In this document: piece after piece, positions 25,270 to 37,300 of the stretch
How positions within the stretch are numbered: position 1 is the first letter of the stretch
How the letters are laid out: each line of letters begins with the position of its first letter
Position numbers and translations under genes: made by a program
Source: Daphnia pulex
Lineage: Eukaryota > Arthropoda > Branchiopoda > Diplostraca > Daphniidae
Length of the DNA stretch: 64,000 nt
Assembly: GCF_021134715.1 (NCBI RefSeq)
Contig: NC_060020.1
Coordinates: 2,294,001 to 2,358,000, forward strand
Reading direction: 5' to 3'
Notes under the pieces: model-generated
The model's database searches: none
What the model saw: the letters and a program-made list of their open reading frames with translations, nothing else
Told to the model about the DNA's origin: nothing

Positions 25270-25828
25270 TAGGGCTGTGGCCCGGGCGATGAAAACCCGG
25301 GCCACCGCCCGGGCTGAACGAAAAAAAACCCAACCCGACTCGACCCACCGAGGCATTTTTTTTAACGGGGCGGGCGACGGGTTGAACCCCCGGGCCCGCG
25401 GGCCAACCCGAGCGGTGGCGCCATCTAGTAGTCAAATAGAGAAGCTCGTTATTCTCTATGCCTGCGGCCTCAAAATATTGCCGCCAAATGCTCTACGATA
25501 ATTTCGTAGCATGAAAAGTAAGATAAGTGATAGAAAAGGGCGTTCAGGGGTGTTCAGAAGACAGAATTGACGTGTCACTGTTGGAAGAAGAAGATAATTA
25601 AGAAATTTAGGGAATTTTTTTAAGTTTGTAAAAAAAAAAGTGTGTTTGACCCGATTTTTTACCCGGGCCGTTACCCGACCGGTATAAATTTTTTGACCCA
25701 TGGGTTGGCCCGGGCCAAACCCGGTCACTCAGTTGGCCCAACCCGCTACGACCCGCGGAAGAAGAAAAACCCGTCTAAAAAACCCATTAAAAAAAAACCC
25801 GCTAAAAACGTCCCGGGCCACAGCCCTA
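25270..25828. mobile_element. Non-autonomous hAT-type element (MITE), 559 bp
   Basis: The element begins TAGGGCTGTGGCCCGGG and ends CCCGGGCCACAGCCCTA, an exact 17-bp terminal inverted repeat. Both ends are flanked by the same 8-bp sequence TTGGTGGC (25262-25269 and 25829-25836). An 8-bp target duplication with TAGGG-like ends fits the hAT superfamily. The interior has no transposase and is filled with repeats of CCCGGGCC, GACCCG and AACCCG in both orientations, making it much more GC-rich than its flanks. The perfect duplication suggests a fairly young insertion. It lies in the short region between TMEM258 and the next gene, which point away from each other. Confidence 0.92.
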
Positions 25829-26171
25829 TTGGTGGCGTTGCTATGTTGTGATAAAAAAATCTATCTTTCAATTTAATGTTATGTAAATCTCATTTGTTCA
25901 TTTCTCGATTTTTACAAACAGTTTTTCAGAATAATGGGATTGTTTTTGATAATTTTTCTAATTATTATCGAAATTACAACCTTGGAATTTGCCTACTCAA
26001 AACAAATGATCGTTAAGAAAGCCATTCGTCTGCTTTTCTTCAATTTTCAATGCGGTCGCGAAAATATTCATGGAACAGAATTGGTCATTTAACATTTAAG
26101 AACTTCTGAACTGAACACTGAACGGCAGTCTAGCATTCTTATCACAAACAATACTTTATACCAAATATATT

Positions 26172-26527
26172 ATGGAAAATAGGCCACCAGTTAAGCCAAG
26201 AAGACTAAGAGGGACTGCTGCAAATGCACTTGCCAATAAATTTGCTTTTGGAATCTTAGGAATATCAACTGTGATTGGCCTAGTAGTCCAGTAAGTAAGC
26301 CCTTGTGCTTGAGTAATATATTTTCTATTACAAGTATTTATAAGGTCGAAATGTTTTTTTCTAGTTTTTCTGCTTGGGATCGTTTTTCATCTAGTCTTGC
26401 AAAGTATGGAGTTGATGTCACTAGTACAGAGAGAAGTAAACCAAAACCTTGGTTTAAATCATCAGTTGAAATCAAACAAGAAGACATGGTAAACTTAGTT
26501 GGAGAAGAAAGAAATCAGCGAAGATAA
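26172..26527 (+). CDS. Small single-span membrane protein, family not recognised
   Basis: Two exons (26172-26290 and 26365-26527) give 93 residues. A basic N terminus (PPVKPRRLRG) precedes one hydrophobic segment (FAFGILGISTVIGLVV, residues about 24-40) and a charged C terminus. The layout is like small mitochondrial inner-membrane or assembly factors, but I cannot name a family. AATAAA occurs near 26620, just before the SLX4 start at 26646, so the two genes are only about 120 bp apart in the same direction. Confidence 0.7.
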
Positions 26528-26645
26528 TAGAGTTGTAAAATCTCCTGGTAGTATAGACATGTTTGTGTTCTATTAATGATGATGGAATGTAGTAATGTGT
26601 ATTCTTTTGTTTGACCAAAATAAAGGCCTTTACTTTTGAACAAAA

Positions 26646-29600
26646 ATGTTACCAAATAAGAAGTTAATGAAGCTTTCCAGAAATCATGGCCAAAAACTTA
26701 AAAAGGATGAGGATGATGCACCGTTGGATGACAGCATGGATGATTTCATTGTAACTCGCCCACTGAGGGCAGAAAGGTGAGAATTTAAAAACCATATTTT
26801 ATAGAAACAAATAAATTTTAACAATTTTCAAGGAAAGCAACTATAAAAAGTAACAACGGTGCATCAGTTTCCAGCAGTGTTGATGATCAAACACAAAGTA
26901 AATTAGTTCAAAAGAAACTAAAATTAACTCAGGCTAAAAGTGAAAGTGAATTTGCGGAATCAGGTGAAACTTCAACAATACTAAGTGCTCCAGAGAAAAC
27001 TGAAACATGTGATACTATAAAAAAAGTTGTCCCAAGTGAAAGATCACAGTTGCTTAAACATGGAGTTCCCGATAGCGTAAAAGTAAGTGAACAATTATCT
27101 CCAAGACTCCCACAACTTCAACGAAGGAAACCGACACGTCGAAAAGCGGTTGATCCTAGTGACCTTTCTCTTGCGATTGCTTTGTCTGAATCCTTGCAGT
27201 CAGCCAACGAAAATGCTAGACAACTTGAGGAGGAGTTACTGCTAACAGTTAAAGAAAATTTATCACACATTTGCAGTTGTTAAGAATTGTTATAAGTATC
27301 CTTTTCTTTTAGGAAAACTTCACGGAAGTTATATCAGATCTCCGGAAAGATGAAGAACAGGGTACCGGGACCATTTTGAGTCATGTATTTCCCATGCCAG
27401 CCGATGTTCCTGTTGTAACTAAAGTGAGACGAAAAGCGAAAGCTAAAGTGGCTGCGAAAAGAGAACCATTGCAATATACACTTGCTCTTCGTTCCCATGC
27501 TGAACGGGAGCGTTTAATTGCCGATCGAGCCGCTTCAGTGCTAAATCACGAACCAGATGATCCTCTGAAGCCTCCTAAGGTGACATTTACTCATCCTCGA
27601 CCTGTCTCAAACTACCTTCGGAAGTACTCTCAAGATGAAAGGTCTTTATGGCAACGCGCTTCACTGAACGACATGTCTAATGTTGATCAGTTAGACGTCT
27701 TCTATGTTAGTGCCTTTGGTTCGGTGATAAGTCCCCCTACAAAGAAGTGTGGCTATACTAACATTATGTTTCACGTTTCTCAATTGCCAGGGCGGAATTC
27801 ATCCCAGGTATTTCACGGTTAACATTTTTTTAATTTTGAATGAGATATAGTATTTTTTAAAAAAAATTTCCCAGATGGAGTCCTTTTCGAATACTCAATG
27901 TATATTAGAGGAGTTGGCTTTTGCAGCAGAAGGAGGATTTTTGGATGAGCCTAATCCTCCTGAAAATGTTGTTGCCACTTCTGCTTTACCATCTGCTGTC
28001 ACGAAGTTAACTGACGATTGGTCCCTATTCATAAATAATCCGTTGATGAGTGATATGACTATTCGGACCAAGAGTACAGATATCAGTGCCCATCGCTTGG
28101 TTTTTACTGCTCGTTTTCCGAGGATAGTAAACCACATAGTTAACAAGAATTCCACCGATGGTTTCGTTCTCAACTGGACTTCTTATTCGGCATCTTCTGC
28201 TCTCAAAGTACTTCGCTTCATCTACGCTGCTTCATATGAGCACGACGAAGAAGATGCGCGCGATGTATATCGTATCGCTCGCCGACATGGAATCAACGAA
28301 CTAATCGATTTGCTCCCTAATCAATATGAAAGTGATGCTGGAACGAGTGAGGAAGATGAGGATGATAGCTTACAGGGAATAAATTTTGAACTCGATTCCA
28401 GCCCGAAATCTTCCAAAAAGGAATCGTTCGCTGCAGATGATTTGTCAGGACTATCCGCTTTTCAAAAGAGCGTGCGATTTTCTGAAACCAGCCAAGAGGA
28501 GATGGAAGAAAAAGAAAACGACGATAAAGAAGAATTCGGCGCCAACTCTGAATCACGCTCCGTTTCCGTGTCGAAACACTCGGAATCGATTAAAAATGTA
28601 GAGCTGTCGATTTTGGATGTGGAAAAGGATGCAAATCAAAATGTACAAAACACTCCTACTAAAGAGGTTTCCAGTGAAATTCACCCAATGGGGCGGACGA
28701 TAACGTCAGCCATGGACATGGAAATCAGCAGCAACATCTCTAATAAAATATTGCCTTTATCTCCCGATATGTTTCATGAAACCCTTACATATTCAGATGA
28801 AGAATCAAAATCTGCTGAAGATGTCGTTGATTTAACTCAAGAAACAAATTCGGACAGACAAAGTGAACGATCCTTCTCTCCTGCGGCTGGTTCTTGTGAA
28901 ATGAACGAAAATTCTTTGGACAAGGCGGACGTTGCCGTGGCGGAATATTCAATTACCTCGATTCCTCCGAACCCATCGTTTTTGCAAAGTCCGAATCTCC
29001 TTCAAAATTCTCCGGACAATGTAGTGGCCTCGTGTTCTCGAGCTACTCCTTCATACTTAATCCATGATTCCTTCTCTTCGTGGAGTTGCTATGGAGGTGA
29101 TATTGGCAATGGGAGTCCAGTGGCAGAAACGTCTCTTCAATTAGAAAAGAAGAAAGTTGAAACTGCAAAACCAAGAACCGAAACCGATCAATATGTAGAT
29201 GACGAGTTTCCTGACGAGCTTGATTCGATTTTTGGGCAGGTGCACGAACCTTCGCCTATGCGTGCAACAGTATCTTTAGCTATCCCGTGTAGCGCAGATG
29301 GCGTTGCTGTCGACATCAATACTCCTGAAGGACCTCGTCAAGCTAAAAAACGCAAAATGGATGTTACTCCGCTTCCCGATTACCAATCGATGGAAACTCC
29401 CCTACTGAAAGTATGAAACACGCTATCCGTCAAGTTTATTGATTTTAGATATTCGATATTGTATTATTCTCCCTAGTGCAGTCCGTCAACAATGTTTGTT
29501 TTAATTTGTTTTTGTAGCAAGAGTTGGTCAAATATGGCCTCAAGCCACTCAAACGATCAAACGCCGTGAAACTTCTTCATCACATCTACGAGGAACTTCA

Positions 29601-30227
29601 CCCATTGGTTACCGATTCCGAGAGCAGTTTTCAGGATACCCCAGAAAGAGGGGCCGTCGTCGAACAACGGCGGACTCATCAGTCGATCCGTGCGGTACCA
29701 GCAAGCCCTTTGAAAAGTTCGCGTGATACTTCTAGTTATGACGACAGCGAAAGCGGACACTCTCAAGAGGACGAAGAGAGTATGATCGTTATGGAATTGG
29801 ATCGAGAAATACCCGATAGCCAACCCGACAGCCCTCGACGGGCTGTTTCCTTAAAGGATCACATGAAAGAGTTTCTAAAAAAGCGTCCAGATATCCACAA
29901 ACTTGTCCTAACGTATGAGCCAATTTCTTTCGAATATTTGTTTGCCGAAATCCGTAAGGATCGTATCCGTTGTAAAGCTCAAGATTTGCTGGACTGGCTC
30001 GATCAAGAGGTACACAATTCTGCTTTTCTTAATTTTTATGAGATCCATGACTTAGCTAATTTTCTTTCTTTTAGTGCATCACCTGTCGAATGAAAAATAG
30101 AAATCGAAGTCGTCCTGCTAACCGAGAAGCTGATGAAAATCCAAGATTCACTCCGCCCAAAAAGGTAGCGCCTACTGCACCAGCGCAAAAGGCCCGCCGA
30201 GGAGTAGCCAAAAAACTTATTCCTTGA
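26646..30227 (+). CDS. SLX4: SLX4, scaffold of structure-specific endonucleases
   Basis: SLX4 (BTBD12) tethers SLX1, MUS81-EME1 and XPF-ERCC1 to resolve Holliday junctions and repair crosslinks. Exons 26646-26776, 26833-27247, 27313-27807, 27875-29410, 29518-30009 and 30075-30227 give 1073 residues. A BTB domain lies at about 396-495 (SDMTIRTKSTDISAHRLVF), a SAP-like motif at about 860-890 (QELVKYGLKPLKRSNAVKLL) and the SLX1-binding conserved C-terminal domain at about 965-1023, ending RIRCKAQDLLDWLDQE. No UBZ4 zinc fingers are seen at the N terminus, unlike the human protein. The donor of exon 2 (ACA/GTTAAA) is the least certain junction. Confidence 0.9.
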
Positions 30228-30919
30228 TTACCTTTTCTTTGCTTACTAATATTAAAGTTTCTTATCTTAATAATATTTTTCAATTTTGATTACTGTCTTA
30301 GTGTCTTTCACCATGTTAGCCTATGTGAAATTTAAACAGGTAATTTTTTTGGATTTTGTACTGTAATGTATGTACAAATCTCACTACAAATTTTCTTATG
30401 TATATGTAACAGCTGTTTGAAATCGAGACACTCAATGAAAAAAGGTGAGATTAAGAAATTGTGAAAAAACAGCAGGTAGAGGAAAATCCTAGATGGTACG
30501 ATTATCTACAGATGTCACGTGATGTATGTGTTCACAGAAGTTCAACAACGCAAAATAAAGGAAGAAAAATAAAGAACAGATAAGCGAGCTGATGGACCTG
30601 TTCGACAAAGACGAAGATTAAACTTCACATTATAAACGGCGACAACTCAAGAAAGACAAAGGAATGGAACACGAAGAACGGCTAGAACATATCGACTGCT
30701 TGATGCGTGTACCAAGTTGACGATGACAACAGCGAGGCAACTCGAGTTTTTAAAGGGAAATGATCTTGATTTCACGATTGAAATGAGATTATCCCAACTT
30801 TGTTTCCACAGTCCGGGTGGATAACAAAAATAAGTATTTAAAAAGAAATGAACATCAGCACTATGGAGGAGATGTTAAAGACTTATTGCGTTCCCTTTGA
30901 TGAGAAGAAAACGTCGGAC
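30228..30919. other. Gap between SLX4 and USP6NL, with two weak exon-like pieces
   Basis: The SLX4 and USP6NL 3' ends converge here. On the plus strand an ATG at 30314 reads MLAYVKFKQ up to a GTAATT donor, and after a TAACAG acceptor the frame continues LFEIETLNEK to another GTGAG. The opening resembles the start of some BEN-domain proteins, but no further exon follows convincingly. It may be a gene relic. Confidence 0.25.
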
Positions 30920-33771
30920 TCAGAGGCGACTTCCAGTTGATTTGGACTTGGTTCCCTTCTTTGTGGGCGATTTGCTTTTCTTACTAATGGGCGTACTGGA
31001 AGAAATTGAGGTCTCCCCACTTGCCGTTCGGTCATTCACTTGAATAACGACGCGATTGGGATCTTCTAAAGAAGACATATTGAGACTGGTAGGAGAGACA
31101 CCGTTACTGACGTTCGATCCGTTCAAGACAGTAGGAAGTTCGAAGGACGAGTCGTCTCTGAAGGGCACATAAATCCGAACGCGGTCAGGCGATATGGTAT
31201 GGTCTGGATCCATTCTTCGGTCTGGAGATTTCGAGGTTCGGAAAGCAGCAGTTTGTTCCCTATTCTCTGGCCTTGAAGAAGTCTAAGATAAACATACAAA
31301 AGACGGACGATTAATCACCAAGGACGACATTTTTTAAATAGAAAACGGTTTGAAGTGTACTACCTTGGATATCGGCTCATTAGGAAAACTATTACTCTGG
31401 AATGAATTGCTGAAAAGTGGTGGTGGAGCTGGGTAAGTAGGTGTTTCAAGTGACGTGGTTGGCGTGGTCTCTGAGGAAGGAAGAATTGGGTAACTTGGTG
31501 TCTGTGGCGATGATAATGAAGATGCGGTGGGTGTGGGATAAGGTGGTGGAAGGATGAAAACGTCTTCGCCAGCTCGTGACCGATGAACGACGGCGAATTC
31601 TGTAAGAGTTGTGGGCGAACCTTGGGCATTTGCTTCTCGATCGACGGATATGACACTGTTTCTACCGATAGAACCCGAATCGCCTTCATCATTGTCGTTA
31701 TACAAATAACGCTGAGATGTGGTGACGGAGAGGGTGCTAATATCAGCCGCAGACGTGACACTTGTCCCAGCCAAAGAACTTCGACAACTGCGTTGCAAAC
31801 CGGAACTGACGTCATCGATGCTTGGATCGAACGAAACATCATCGATAGACAGATAGGAACCGGGTTGTTGGGACCTCGACTGAAATACAAGTTATCCGAA
31901 TTAGTTGGTCAAACTGGTTGAATGCCCTATTTCCAACGGGACAACTAACCTGCAACTCCATACGGGCGACGACAGCTGCTCGAGCCACTCTTTCCTCGTC
32001 GGAAAATTCCGCTCGTCGCCGACCAATAGAGACGTCAATCGAAGGGGTAACGAAAGCTCCAAATGGGTTCTGAGCTAGTTCGCTTGCGGGGATTTGCTTG
32101 GAATTCTGGTCGAGTTTCGCTCGTCGAAGTTCTTCCATGCACTTTTCCACATTTTCGATGACTACATTATCGGAATAGCCGAAATTCTGGGAAAGGTGAA
32201 TCTGTAAAAATTCGACAATCTCCTCCATCCCCATTCGGCTGAGAGATCGCCGATGCAGTTTTAAGAGGCCATACGACATGGTTAATAGCAAATTTTCACC
32301 CTCAAAGAGGTAAATGTCCCACAATCGTATGGCCAAAGAGAAAGGAACCTATAAAAAGGATACGAATTTGATCATATTACTATGGGAAAACTGTCACGCG
32401 TTAGTCACTGGTTACACGGAAACCATATGACAAAGCGCCAGACGCACGTATATGCACACTTGGTAACGAAACCAAAGTATAATGTTTCATTTGGGGAGGG
32501 GGGCGTATTACGGTCAATTTCCATATAATCCATGGAAGGTTTCAAATGATAAACTTACTCTATCAAGAAAGCACTGGAAAAACCATTTTAGGGTGTAAAG
32601 TCCCGCGTCGATATTTTGCCGGTCGAAATGTTTCTTCAGTTTAGGAAGAAATTTGGCGAATATTTTGTCATGTTGTTGCTGAAAGCGAAGTAGTTTCGGA
32701 AAGCCAGGAATGAAAAATCCTAAGTTGGAAAAAAGAAGAAAGGGGGTTAGTAAACCGCACGTTGAGAGTCGAAAAAAACAACCAAACTAACCGTGCATTG
32801 CCCATTTAGGGTCAGCCATTAAATTGCTGAGACCCCAAAATGCGTCTTCTTCATTGAGGTACATCAACAGCAATGCAGCAATTTGTGACATGCCTTGGCA
32901 ATAACCTATAAATATATTAGCCATGCTTTAACACGATGGAATAATGAAATAAACTCTGTCGTACCTATTTCAGAATTATACACAGAATAGGCTCCTAAAA
33001 CATGGAACAGGGCCTGTTGTTTCAACCCATAACGTTCTCGAAACATAAGATGATCCCGGTATGTTCTGTTGACATCGAGATCTATTTGACGTAGATCCGG
33101 TGACCACAACCGAGCTAATTTGCGCATTTCCTATATTTTTAGGAAAATCATACAAAAGTTTGAGAATCAAAATCAATTCTTGAATAACTGAATATGAACA
33201 AAGCTTAAAATAGAAGACACTAAATATACACCACACGATATTTGTTTAATGGGTTAAGGAAAGAGAAATATTACATGGGCAAGCAGATAAAAGGCAGGAA
33301 ACAATTACCTCATATTTCCCTATTTGTTCTTCCTTCGTTTTCTTGATATGCAACAAGCGTGACCAGACTTCTCCTCTGACTGCATCAGGCACACCTTTGT
33401 ACAGTCGTTTTTTCAACTTGCCACTTTTCATGTCCTTATCCCACACTTTGGTGGAATTTGGGTGAAGCATTTTGGACCATTTTTTAAGACGACTGTTCTC
33501 CAACTCCTTATCCCTTATTTCTATCCGCTGAATTGAAGGCAGTCGTTTATCACTGTAGGTGACGACATAAACATATGTTTAAGAATTCACAACCCAATAC
33601 TTAAAAAAATACTTACTGTATAAAACCATATCTGTCAGTGGCATGGTATATTTCAAAACCAGGATCCTCCCACGGATCTATCTGTTCAGCATTTTCTCGG
33701 CCGCGATCATATTTGTTGACGATGGCTGCTCTTTCTTCTGCCGCTTTAACCAATAATTCCTCTTCCGTCAT
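30920..33771 (-). CDS. USP6NL: USP6NL / RN-tre, TBC-domain Rab GTPase-activating protein
   Basis: RN-tre proteins accelerate GTP hydrolysis on Rabs such as Rab5 and Rab43 and control receptor endocytosis. Eight exons (33771-33617, 33552-33309, 33130-32965, 32905-32792, 32719-32559, 32348-31950, 31879-31364, 31282-30920) give 705 residues. The start has the family-specific [14 protein letters not shown] and [18 protein letters not shown]. The TBC domain (about 105-330) has the Arg finger in [14 protein letters not shown] and the Gln finger in GYCQGM, so it should be catalytically competent. [14 protein letters not shown] and [12 protein letters not shown] follow. The last 300 residues are disordered, Ser/Pro-rich, with PPPYPTP and a Lys-rich end. 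The gene starts 560 bp from the distal neuralized exon on the other strand. Confidence 0.93.
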
Positions 33772-34332
33772 GTTCTTAACATTTTAAAACACACGCCACT
33801 GATCTAAATTGTCTTTAAGAAAAAGCACTTGAATAACTAACTAATAATATTGAGGGCACACCAGTAACTCCTTCTCTTCTAAAGGCCGATTTTTTCCAAA
33901 GGTTTTTGCTTTTGCTTTGACTTTTTGACAGCCAGAAGGTTAGGGTACGGCTAAACCTTCGTTTTCACAAACCGGTCAAAGCCTTTGACAGTCTGTGTTT
34001 TCAACTCACACTCCCGACATTCCTAGATACGTTTAAGATTAGAACAGAACGCATTGAATTTTTCATCGATTTGTTATCGTTCGCTCCAATCTTTTTTACG
34101 TCACAAGCGAAACTTATCGCCCACTGTGGTTTTTTACGCTCTATCCGTGTTCATGTGTGCGGATGAACTGCCTAGAAGTTCGTTCAATCTTCGCCAGATG
34201 GCCAAGCAACGACTTGTTGTCATTCAAGACGAAACAAAATTTTGATAATTGATGTAATTCAGTATTTCAGTAAATTGATGATTCTTATTTCTGTGATAAT
34301 AGTGCCTTAATAAATTGAATGCAGTTTAAATC

Positions 34333-34372
34333 ATGGGACAAACCATTGGAATCACATTGAGCAGCTTATCAA
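34333..34372 (+). other. Candidate alternative first coding exon of neuralized
   Basis: ATG at 34333 opens MGQTIGITLSSLS and leaves one base before a perfect GTAAGT donor. This phase fits the neuralized exon that begins at 40296. Neuralized proteins in flies and vertebrates also have isoforms starting Met-Gly. The Gly2 is compatible with N-myristoylation, though residue 6 is Gly instead of the preferred Ser/Thr. The exon could instead belong to another transcript. Confidence 0.4.
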
Positions 34373-37300
34373 GTAAGTTGTGTTTTGTTTCTTAGTTCTT
34401 AGAAAGGAAATTTTTTGTCGTAGTCGGTTCACTTCGTGTGGGAAGGTTGGCACTAGTCCAACTGGAAAACAAGACAGGTGCATCTCAATGTCTTTTCCTT
34501 ATTTGTTATCGTTCATCCTGCTGGTATTTTTTTTTTCAACCTTCACGCACGGTGATGTTAGAGACCATTAGTTGGATAAGCAGATGCTCCACATGTTGAT
34601 GACAGCTTGAAACCCGATTCTTGATAGCAATCAGATTTATGAATTGATACGTACAATTCAAGGAACAGCTGTTGGAATTTGATCAGTTTTGAATAGAATC
34701 CATTTTCAGTACTCGTACAGGGTATATCTGCTCGTGTTTCATCTGTTCAAACTTCCTTTTTCGCCTGTTATTGAAATGCCATTGTGTAAACAGCATTGCT
34801 GGCCAGGCAGATCCTTTTATTTTTATTGTTGGGGCAAGATATATACCTGCCACTGTTTACTTTCCTTCTTTCATGAACCCTTCTTCCTCACCCACCACCT
34901 AATGGTGTTTGTAGATAGCCAATTGTGTGAGGAATTGAACTGGTAGGTCGATGACAGCAGAACCTTCTTTTTTTGGGGATTCCTTTGTCGATGGAAAAGT
35001 TACGAAACCGATTCCTTAATAGCAGAAGAGTTCTAGGGAGGGAAAAGGTGAACTAAGTAGCTTAAGGAGTCATTGCAGTCATGTCTTGGGCGCTACAAGT
35101 CAAGCTGTTTCCTGTGTAAGGACGTGAAACAACAGCGGCAGCTGATGGTTGTTTTTGACGTCCGTTTACCTGGGCCTCCCCTTGACGCCACATGGTCGTC
35201 GCCCACCCACCCGTAACGAAAAGAGTCTAATCAGGAAAATGCGCCGAAGGAAAAGTGCCGACCACCTACTTTTTATCTGCCTGATAAAAATTGGGAGAAA
35301 GAAGAGAATAATATACACTGGCCTCTGTTGGTCTATCGACATCGTTAAGTGTGTGCTGCCATATTCTTTTCTCTCCAGGAAAAAAAGAGCCGCACTAACT
35401 TTTTTCGTTGTCTGTTAGGTCAGCAGCCCTCACACCCTTGTCCGTTTTGTCTATTTTCATTTTTTAAATGTCCCAAAAAAGTTGCTCTAGTTCCGGTCAG
35501 GAGCTAGTAAACTCCCATCGGCCAAATGGCACGCGACAGGGGTTTTTTAAACTTGTACATTTACCAAAGAGGAGGTAGCAGCACGTGATGGTGAAAAGTC
35601 AAACGGGGCAGGCAAAAAGGCGATGGGTGAAATGGGGTTGTGAAGGAGGAGGCGTGTAGGAGAAACCCAAGGGTCTCTGCAACTGTTTCCAATATGCGAG
35701 TGTGTGTTGAAATTCGGCTTTACCATCTGGTCACAAGACCCTCGGTCGGCCGACCAGTTCCAGGCAGCTGCCTCTCGTTTTTATCCCCTCGCTAACGAAC
35801 TGGCAGTAGGATATAGATATGTACACACACTAACTATAAGAGAGTAGTGTGCTAATGGTGTTTGGCTTAGCTCTCTCTCTCTGCACATTTTGATGTACAA
35901 TTCAATGAGATTTTCAACAAAGGAATAACATTTTTACGGCTATTGATTTGAAATGTCGAGTTAATAATGCCCGAGTTGTGCACGTTGTGCAACTGGATAT
36001 GATGATGAATACGCGTATGCGTGGATGAACTTTTTCCCCATTTCTATTTTCTGTTGGATACCCGCAGACAAGACACACGAGCGCCGGTCGTCCTTCGTGT
36101 TTCTGTAGACGCCGCACGCCGCGGCGCGTGACTCTGCGGTTATCCGTCACGCCGGACGCACACGTACACCACATCCCCGACTTTCTTTTTTCTTTTCTTT
36201 TTTTATTTATTACCTTCCATTTTTTGGTTCTCCCGGTTGGAAAATCCAACAACAACAACAACTTTTCAGAAAATGGATTGAAAATCATTTCCGCTTCTGC
36301 GGCAGTTTCTGCAGCAGCGCACCAGCCGACAATGTTTGGTCGTTGATGATCGCCCCCATTTTTCTTTTCCGTCTTCTTCTTCTCGAAAAACACATCAGAA
36401 GAAGTATATACCGCCAACATTTTCTGGGCGTTGCGGTTTCATGTCCGGCCGGACGTCTTAAATATATAACTTCCTCTTTCCTTTCTTCCTCTCTGCCGAT
36501 TGCCCAATATCATTTTAATGGAGCGCTCGCGCGTGCAGCCCTAAACTCCCGATAGTCTTTGACTCCATACGTAGCGCTCGCCTATAGTCATAGTCGAAGG
36601 GCATCGGCCCATTTCTGTTATTAGTCCGTCCGGGACTACTTCCCGTCCCCATCACTTGGTCACGAACCATTCACGCCAAATTCGCTTTAAGGCTTCGGGG
36701 AAATTTGATGCCGATTAAAGTTAAATGATTTCAAAATAATAGGAAAAAAGTTGCAAACTCCGTTCCGGTGATTCATCATCTGACTGGAAATCTCGAGCGA
36801 GTGGGGCTGGCCGCTGGTTGGCTGGCCAGTGCGATGCGTCACGTCACAAGTTTTTCGGCGATAGAGTGGCGACTTTGGCGGCGTCCGTGTTGTTCTGTCG
36901 GGAGTTTGCAAACGTCTCTGTGGGTGTGGATCGTGAACTGCACTTGGGTCACTCCCGCAAAAAGAAAGAAACCTGTGCGGGATTCGTTCCGTCGAAAACA
37001 AAAAAACTACCCAGTCGCGGGAAACCAAAATAAATAGAGAATCAAGTGTGTGACGGTTCTCTGGGTGTGTGTGTGTACACCGAACTTGTTCTGTGTATAC
37101 ACACCCCAGAAAACTCGGAAGCCCAAAGTTATACCGCTACCCCGAAAAAAAGTTTTCCAAGTCCACCGTCATGTGTAATCTCTCGTTGCGGATAATTTTG
37201 ATAAGAGCCCTCGGTACAATAGGGACGAGAAATGTGAAGCAAGTCGGGCAAAAGTCACGAACGAATGTCGTTCATTATTGTACTACTCGCACTTAATTAT

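Noticed and set aside
34054..34245. 63-residue frame just upstream of the Met-Gly exon
   Set aside because: No family resemblance; it lies in the short intergenic space opposite the USP6NL start and is more likely promoter or 5' UTR.
35914..36420. 168-residue minus-strand frame
   Set aside because: Low-complexity, overlapped by plus-strand frames, and has no donor/acceptor support or recognisable motif.
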